The notes below the pieces were generated by a model. The model worked only from the letters and a program-made list of their open reading frames with translations. It had not been told where the DNA came from and did no database searches. A stretch of 64,000 nucleotides of DNA from Pseudomonadota bacterium (GTDB taxonomy: Bacteria > Pseudomonadota > Gammaproteobacteria > Burkholderiales > Burkholderiaceae_B): assembly GCA_023427085.1 (NCBI GenBank), contig JAEZBO010000241.1:1-64000 (forward strand), in the 5' to 3' direction. Shown here piece by piece: positions 59,637 through 64,000 of this stretch (the stretch's first letter is position 1; each line of letters starts with the position of its first letter). A program made the position numbers and the translations under genes.

Positions 59637-60614
59637 ATGACCGATCACCCCAGCAAGGACCAGACCGCCGAGCGCCAGCAGCGCCTGCAACGGCAGCAGG
59701 ACCAGCGCGACCAGCAGTCGTCGTCGAAACCGGCCGATGGCCCCGCGCAGTCCGGCAGCCGCAAACATCCCGAGCCACCGCTGCCCAAGCAGAAACAGGC
59801 CAAGCCCGGCAGCGAGCGCGACCTGGATCCGGCGCCGCAATACCAGGCGCCGGACTATCGGGGCAGCGGCAAGCTCGACGGCAAGGTCGCGCTGATCACC
59901 GGCGCCGACTCGGGCATCGGCCGTGCCGTCGCGGTGCTGTATGCGCGCGAAGGCGCCGACGTGGCGATCCTGTACCTGAACGAGCACGAGGACGCCAAAC
60001 AGACCCTGGCGGCCGTCGAGGCCGAGGGCCGGCGCGGGCTGTTGATCGCCGGCGACGTGCGCGATTCGGCCTTTTGCCGTGACAGCGTGCAACGCTGCCA
60101 GCGCGAGCTGGGCGGCGTCGACATCCTGGTCAACAACGCGGCCTTCCAGGAACACGCCGAGTCGCTGACCGATCTGTCGGACGAACGGCTGGACGAAACC
60201 CTGCGCACCAACATCTACGGCTACTTCTACATGGCCCGCGCGGCGCTCGAGGTGATGCCGGACGACGGCTGCATCGTCAACAGCGGCTCGGTGACCGGCC
60301 TGCGCGGCAGCGGCCAGCTGCTGGATTATTCGGCCACCAAGGGCGCCATCCACGCATTCACCCGCTCGCTGGCCGCCAACCTGGCCGGCCGCGGCATCCG
60401 CGTCAACGCGGTGGCGCCGGGCCCGGTGTGGACGCCGCTCAATCCGGCCGACCGGCCCGCCGAGCAGATCCCCGAGTTCGGCAAGAAGACCGACCTCGGC
60501 CGTCCGGCCCAGCCCGAGGAGATCGCACCGGCGTATGTGTTCCTGGCGGCGCCTTGCTGCAGCAGCTACATCACCGGCATCGTGCTGCCGATCACCGGCA
60601 GCGCCGGCGACTGA
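59637..60614 (+). CDS. Stress-associated short-chain dehydrogenase (YghA/GSP39 type)
   Basis: A 325-residue SDR with an N-terminal hydrophilic tail of about 70 residues rich in Gln, Lys, Pro and Ser, typical of the general-stress YdaD/YghA group. Cofactor motif TGADSGIGRAVAVLYAREG near residue 89, NNAAFQE, catalytic Ser in NSGSVTGLRGSG and Tyr/Lys in YSATKGAIHAF. Substrate unknown; homologues are induced by osmotic or oxidative stress. CAGGAGA precedes ATG 59637. Confidence 0.9.
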   Translation: MTDHPSKDQTAERQQRLQRQQDQRDQQSSSKPADGPAQSGSRKHPEPPLPKQKQAKPGSERDLDPAPQYQAPDYRGSGKLDGKVALITGADSGIGRAVAVLYAREGADVAILYLNEHEDAKQTLAAVEAEGRRGLLIAGDVRDSAFCRDSVQRCQRELGGVDILVNNAAFQEHAESLTDLSDERLDETLRTNIYGYFYMARAALEVMPDDGCIVNSGSVTGLRGSGQLLDYSATKGAIHAFTRSLAANLAGRGIRVNAVAPGPVWTPLNPADRPAEQIPEFGKKTDLGRPAQPEEIAPAYVFLAAPCCSSYITGIVLPITGSAGD

Positions 60615-60707
60615 CGCGCCAACCTTTCGATACCCACTGACAAGCGCCGTTTACGCGGCTTCAGGCAAGGTGGGAACTTGTTATTGCGTGGACCCAGGAG
60701 GCCCGAC

Positions 60708-61028
60708 ATGTTCAATCTACTCAGCCAGCACCACATCCTTCGCGCGCCTATCCATGAAGGCCGGGCCGGCCCCGGCGTGGGTCCGAGCGATTCGACCGAC
60801 TCGGCCAGCGACCTGCCGGCGGGGCAAGCGGATACCGATAGCGACGCCTCGGGCACCGGCGAACGGGAATCGGTCGATCCCTTCGACCATATCGCCGAGG
60901 ACGCCGAGCTGGGTCCCGATGCGATCGTCGACGAGGAGCAGGCCGGCATCTCGCATGACCGGCCGAACCCCGAACGCAACGGCGCGGTCGACCCGCGCGA
61001 CGGCGGCGACCAGCCTGACAAGGCCTGA
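60708..61028 (+). CDS. Small acidic, probably disordered protein
   Basis: A 106-residue protein. MFNLLSQHHILRAPIHEGRAG starts an otherwise Asp/Glu/Ser/Gly-rich sequence (SDSTDSASDLPAGQADTDS, DAELGPDAIVDEEQAG). Low predicted structure and no known domain. CAGGAGG precedes ATG 60708, supporting expression. It lies 93 bp after the stress SDR. A hydrophilin-like role is possible but unproven. Its tail overlaps a 10-bp direct repeat CTGACAAGGC. Confidence 0.55.
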   Translation: MFNLLSQHHILRAPIHEGRAGPGVGPSDSTDSASDLPAGQADTDSDASGTGERESVDPFDHIAEDAELGPDAIVDEEQAGISHDRPNPERNGAVDPRDGGDQPDKA

Positions 61029-61040
61029 CAAGGCTGCAAC

Positions 61041-61072
61041 CCCGCGCGGTATCTGGGCAGGCCGCGCGGGGG
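61041..61072. terminator. hairpin between the acidic-protein gene and xerD
   Basis: CCCCGCGCGG (61041-61050) and CCGCGCGGGG (61063-61072) form a perfect 10-bp stem with a 12-base loop between two convergent genes. It is followed by G, not T, so an intrinsic terminator is unsure. Confidence 0.5.
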
Positions 61073-61100
61073 ACACCGCAGTCACGGCACGCGCGGGGCC

Positions 61101-62042
61101 TCAGCCGCCGCGCGGGTGATGCTGCGCATGCAGCGTCTTGAGCCGTTCGCGCGCCACGTGGGTATAGATCTGCGTGGTCGAGATGTCGGCATGGCCCAGC
61201 AGCAACTGCACCACGCGCAGGTCGGCACCGTGATTGACCAGATGGGTGGCGAAGGCATGCCGCAGCACGTGCGGCGAGATCGGCGCCTGGATCTGCGCCA
61301 GCTTCGCGTATTTTTCGACGATCAGCCAGAAATTGCGACGATGCATGCCCTCGCCGCGCACCGTCACGAAGAGTGCATCGCTGACCTTGCCGGCCAGCAG
61401 CAGCGGCCGCGACTCTTTCAGGTAGCGGTCGATCCAGTGCGCCGCTTCGGCACCCAGCGGCACCAGCCTGTCCTTGCCGCCCTTGCCGGCCACCACCCGC
61501 AGCACCCCTTCGTTCAGGCTGACGTGCAATAAGCCCAGGCCGACCAGTTCGGACACCCGCAGGCCGGTCGCGTACAGCGTCTCGAGCATGGCGCGGTCGC
61601 GCAGCCCCAGTTCGGTCAGCACCTGCGGCGCGGCCAGCAAGGCGTCGACCTGCGCCTCGGACAAGGTGTGCGGCAGGCGGCGCGGCTGCTTGGCCGCGCG
61701 CACCGTCAGGCAGGGGTCGTGCTCGACCCGATGGCCGCGCAAGGCCCACTGGAAATAGCGGCGCAGCGCCGACAGGCGCCGATTGGCGGTGGCCGGGCGG
61801 GTCTGCGCGTGCATGGCAGCGAACCAGCGCGAGATGTCGGCCGCGTCGGCCTGCGGCAGGCAACGGCCGCCGGCCTGCTGGCGCAGCCAGACGTCGAAGC
61901 CGGCCAGGTCGTTGCGGTAGGAGTCGAGCGTGTTGCGCGACAGGCCGTCCTCGAGCCACAGCGCGTCGAGAAACTCGGCGATGGAAGGGTCGACGTCGTT
62001 ACGGCTGTTCAGCGACGGCGCGCGGTGAGAAGTATCGGGCAC
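61101..62042 (-). CDS. xerD: Tyrosine recombinase XerD
   Basis: A 313-residue site-specific recombinase that resolves chromosome dimers at dif with XerC under FtsK control. N-terminal SAM-like domain SRNTLDSYRNDLAGFDVWLRQ. Catalytic residues: R162 in ATGLRVSELV, Lys in GKGGKDRLVPLG, HxxR in HVLRHAFATHL, His in LLLGHADISTTQIY and the nucleophile Tyr in IYTHV. Normal length and no linked integrase or att site, so the housekeeping XerD and not a mobile-element integrase. Confidence 0.93.
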   Translation of the reverse strand: MPDTSHRAPSLNSRNDVDPSIAEFLDALWLEDGLSRNTLDSYRNDLAGFDVWLRQQAGGRCLPQADAADISRWFAAMHAQTRPATANRRLSALRRYFQWALRGHRVEHDPCLTVRAAKQPRRLPHTLSEAQVDALLAAPQVLTELGLRDRAMLETLYATGLRVSELVGLGLLHVSLNEGVLRVVAGKGGKDRLVPLGAEAAHWIDRYLKESRPLLLAGKVSDALFVTVRGEGMHRRNFWLIVEKYAKLAQIQAPISPHVLRHAFATHLVNHGADLRVVQLLLGHADISTTQIYTHVARERLKTLHAQHHPRGG

Positions 62043-62109
62043 GGGTCCGGCGGGTGGTCAGCGTTGCGGCCAGTTTACCCAGCCCGGTCCGGATCCGGCA
62101 CCGGCGGGA

Positions 62110-62161
62110 CGGCAATCGGCCCGTCGGCGCATGCATGGCGCGCCGACGGGCCGACTTGCCG
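62110..62161. terminator. long perfect hairpin downstream of the DJ-1 gene
   Basis: CGGCCCGTCGGCGC (62117-62130) pairs with GCGCCGACGGGCCG (62140-62153), flanked by CGGCAA/TTGCCG, giving a stem of about 20 bp with one bulge. It stands 25 bp beyond the DJ-1 stop on the minus strand. No T-run. Probably a 3'-end stabiliser or Rho-assisted terminator. Confidence 0.55.
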
Positions 62162-62185
62162 GAGCGCCTTGGCGCCGCCGCCGGC

Positions 62186-62740
62186 TTACTGGGCGTCTGG
62201 CGTGGCGCCCAGCAGTTCGATGAAGGCCTTGTTGAAGGCCGGCAGGTCGTCGGGCTTGCGGCTGCTGATCCAGTTGCCGTCGCGCGCGACTTCCTGATCC
62301 ACCCAGTTGGCGCCGGCGTTGCGCAGATCGTCCTTGAGCGAGGGCCAGCTGGTCAGCGTGCGGCCATTGACCAATTCGGCCGACACCAGCAGCCAGGCAC
62401 CGTGGCAGATCACCGCCAGCGGCTTGCCGCTTTTTTCGATGCTGCGCACGAAGGCCTGGGCCCGCGTGTCCATGCGCAGTTCGTCCGAATTGACCACGCC
62501 GCCGGGCAGCAGCACGGCCGTGAAGTCGGCCGGGTCGGCCTGCGCCCAGGTCAGGTCCACGTCGAAGGTATCGCCCTTCTTGTCATGATTCATGCCCTGG
62601 ATGGGCTTTTTCTCCGCTGACACGATGGCGGTGCGCGCGCCGGCCTTGTGCAGCGCGTCGCGAGGCGACTCCAGCTCGGCCTGCTCGAAGCCATCGAGCG
62701 CCAGAATGGCGATGTGGTGATCCTTCAGGGAAAGTGCCAT
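62186..62740 (-). CDS. DJ-1/PfpI-family protein
   Basis: A 184-residue PfpI/DJ-1 domain. Nucleophile elbow LAVICHGAWLLVSA with the reactive Cys, acidic partner in the start region ALDGFEQAELESPRDALHKAG, and PGGVVNSDELRMD. Members act as glyoxalase III, protein deglycase or chaperone; no signal for one. AGGAG precedes ATG 62740. Confidence 0.87.
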   Translation of the reverse strand: MALSLKDHHIAILALDGFEQAELESPRDALHKAGARTAIVSAEKKPIQGMNHDKKGDTFDVDLTWAQADPADFTAVLLPGGVVNSDELRMDTRAQAFVRSIEKSGKPLAVICHGAWLLVSAELVNGRTLTSWPSLKDDLRNAGANWVDQEVARDGNWISSRKPDDLPAFNKAFIELLGATPDAQ

Positions 62741-62864
62741 GGTGAAAAGACTCCTGGTGATGTAGGACAGCCCGATCCGACCGGCTGTCTGCACCACGAA
62801 GTTTGTCCGCCCACCCTGCCCCATGCCTTCAGCATCGGCAAGCAAGCGTAAAGCGATATTTCGC

Positions 62865-64000
62865 TCAGCGCTCGTTGCGGACCCGGCGCACCTGAGGAAG
62901 GGTCACCGGCCCGGCTTGATTGTCCCAACTGTTACGGATGTAGGTCACCACGGCCGCCACGTCGGCATCGTCGAGCACGTGCGCGAACGGCGGCATGCCG
63001 TGCGGGCGCGGCTGGTGCACGGTGGCCGGCGCAAAGCCGCCCGCCAGCACCACGCGGATCGCATTGACCGGTTCGATGGCGGTCACGGTCGGATTGCCGG
63101 CCAGCGGCGGCCAGGCCTGCGCCACGCCCTGCCCATCGGCCTGGTGGCAGGCAGCGCAGAACTGCGCGTAGTGCTTGCGGCCCAGCGCCATGACGCCCGG
63201 GTCGGGCGCCGCGGCAGCGGCACGATCCAGTCCGGCCGGCGGCAGGCTTTTCAGGTAGCGCGCCATCGCCTGCGCGTCCTCGGCGCTGGCCCACTGCAGG
63301 CCGTTGCGCACCGACTCGGCCATCGGCCCCAGCGCATACGAATGCCGCGCCATGCCGCTGCGCAGCAGGTCGGCGATGTCCTGTTCGCTCCAGCGGCCCA
63401 GGCCGACGCCGTCGTCGCCGGTCAGCGGCGGCGCGTACCAGTTCTGCGCCGGAATCACGCCGCCCTGCAGCGGTTTGCCGCCTTGCAGCGCACCCAGGCG
63501 GCCGCGCGCGGTATGGCATTCGGCGCAATGCGCCACGCCTTCGACCAGGTAGCGCCCGCGCAGCCATTGCGGATCGTCGGCCGCGCCGGCGACGCCTTGC
63601 GGAAGAGCAGCGGCGGCGTCGAAATACAGCGCCCGCCACAACGCGATCAGCGGCCGCTGGTTGTACGGGAACGCCAGGCCGTGTGGCGTGCTGGGCTGCT
63701 TGACCGCCGGCAGGCTGCGCAGATAGGCAAAGATGGCATCGGCGTCGTCACGGCTGAGGTGGCGATAGCTGGTGTACGGGAACGCCGGATACAACAAGGC
63801 CCCGTCGGGACGTTTGCCATGCCGCAGCGCGCGCCAGAAATCGTCGGCGCTCCAGTTGCCCAGGCCGTACTCCGGATCGGGTGTCAGGTTGGGGCCGAAG
63901 AAGTCGCCGAACGGCGTCGGGATCGCGCGGCCGCCGGCATAGGCCTGACCAGCGGGCGCGGTGTGGCAACCCATACAATTGCCCACCGCGGCCAGGTAGC
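62865..64000 (-). CDS. Multiheme cytochrome c (dehydrogenase subunit), 5' end outside the window
   Basis: At least 378 residues with three CxxCH haem sites: CMGCH, CAECH and CAACH. The frame continues past 64000 with Y-L-A-A-V before the first site, so the N-terminus lies beyond the edge. The composition (FGDFFGPNLTPDPEYGLGNW, FYLRSL-type PxxS blocks) matches the triheme cytochrome subunits of membrane-bound sugar/alcohol dehydrogenases (gluconate or aldehyde dehydrogenase), which pass electrons to quinone or oxidase. The catalytic gene is presumably to the right. Confidence 0.88.
   Translation of the reverse strand, partial: YLAAVGNCMGCHTAPAGQAYAGGRAIPTPFGDFFGPNLTPDPEYGLGNWSADDFWRALRHGKRPDGALLYPAFPYTSYRHLSRDDADAIFAYLRSLPAVKQPSTPHGLAFPYNQRPLIALWRALYFDAAAALPQGVAGAADDPQWLRGRYLVEGVAHCAECHTARGRLGALQGGKPLQGGVIPAQNWYAPPLTGDDGVGLGRWSEQDIADLLRSGMARHSYALGPMAESVRNGLQWASAEDAQAMARYLKSLPPAGLDRAAAAAPDPGVMALGRKHYAQFCAACHQADGQGVAQAWPPLAGNPTVTAIEPVNAIRVVLAGGFAPATVHQPRPHGMPPFAHVLDDADVAAVVTYIRNSWDNQAGPVTLPQVRRVRNER

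Noticed and set aside
61101..62042. Integrase of a mobile element
   Set aside because: Length and motifs fit XerD; no att repeat, tRNA or phage gene nearby.

Overview
The window reads as chromosomal DNA of a high-GC betaproteobacterium of the order Burkholderiales, most likely an Alcaligenaceae relative of Bordetella, Achromobacter or Pigmentiphaga. This is inferred from gene order (RNA methyltransferase / ppsR / ppsA; mltG-tmk-holB-tatD-ankyrin), from an orphan Bug/TctC-type binding protein, and from uniformly GC-rich coding sequence. No taxonomic marker gene (rRNA) is present. I see no rRNA, tRNA, CRISPR array, insertion sequence or prophage.

Positions 1-32,640 are mostly housekeeping. They hold an RNA methyltransferase, the PEP synthase pair ppsR/ppsA, an NfeD-stomatin membrane pair, a diguanylate cyclase, smpB, ratA-rnfH, a four-gene valine-degradation operon behind a LiuR-like operator, ygfZ, the mltG-tmk-holB-tatD-ankyrin operon, glutamate dehydrogenase, a lipoate ligase split into two overlapping genes, redox enzymes (GST, glutathione peroxidase, peroxiredoxin, photolyase), a DbpA-type helicase, and a QseBC/PmrAB-like two-component system whose probable operator recurs in front of a downstream ygiW-like gene.

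Positions 32,671-53,357 are a catabolic accessory region. An LtnD-like dehydrogenase, a LysR/lipocalin pair and an amino-acid ABC transporter operon ending in a proline-racemase-family gene (interrupted by an in-frame TGA) come first. The core is a divergent locus. Leftwards it carries a HisD-family dehydrogenase, an SDR, a LacI regulator, a Bug binding protein and an HpaI aldolase. Rightwards it carries otnK-otnC-otnI, a DctPQM TRAP transporter with denD, and a GntR/FCD regulator. The rightward arm is a near-complete tetronate (erythronate/threonate) route to dihydroxyacetone phosphate. The leftward arm is not explained by that route and may feed it. The two arms share a 180-bp control region with two different perfect inverted repeats.

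Positions 53,400-64,000 hold formaldehyde detoxification (frmA/frmR with three matching operators), a ChaA-like cation antiporter, a solitary glycogen synthase behind a strong sigma-54 promoter and a perfect inverted repeat, a receiver-less sigma-54 activator, a stress-type SDR with a small acidic protein, xerD, a DJ-1/PfpI protein and a multiheme cytochrome c gene cut by the right edge.
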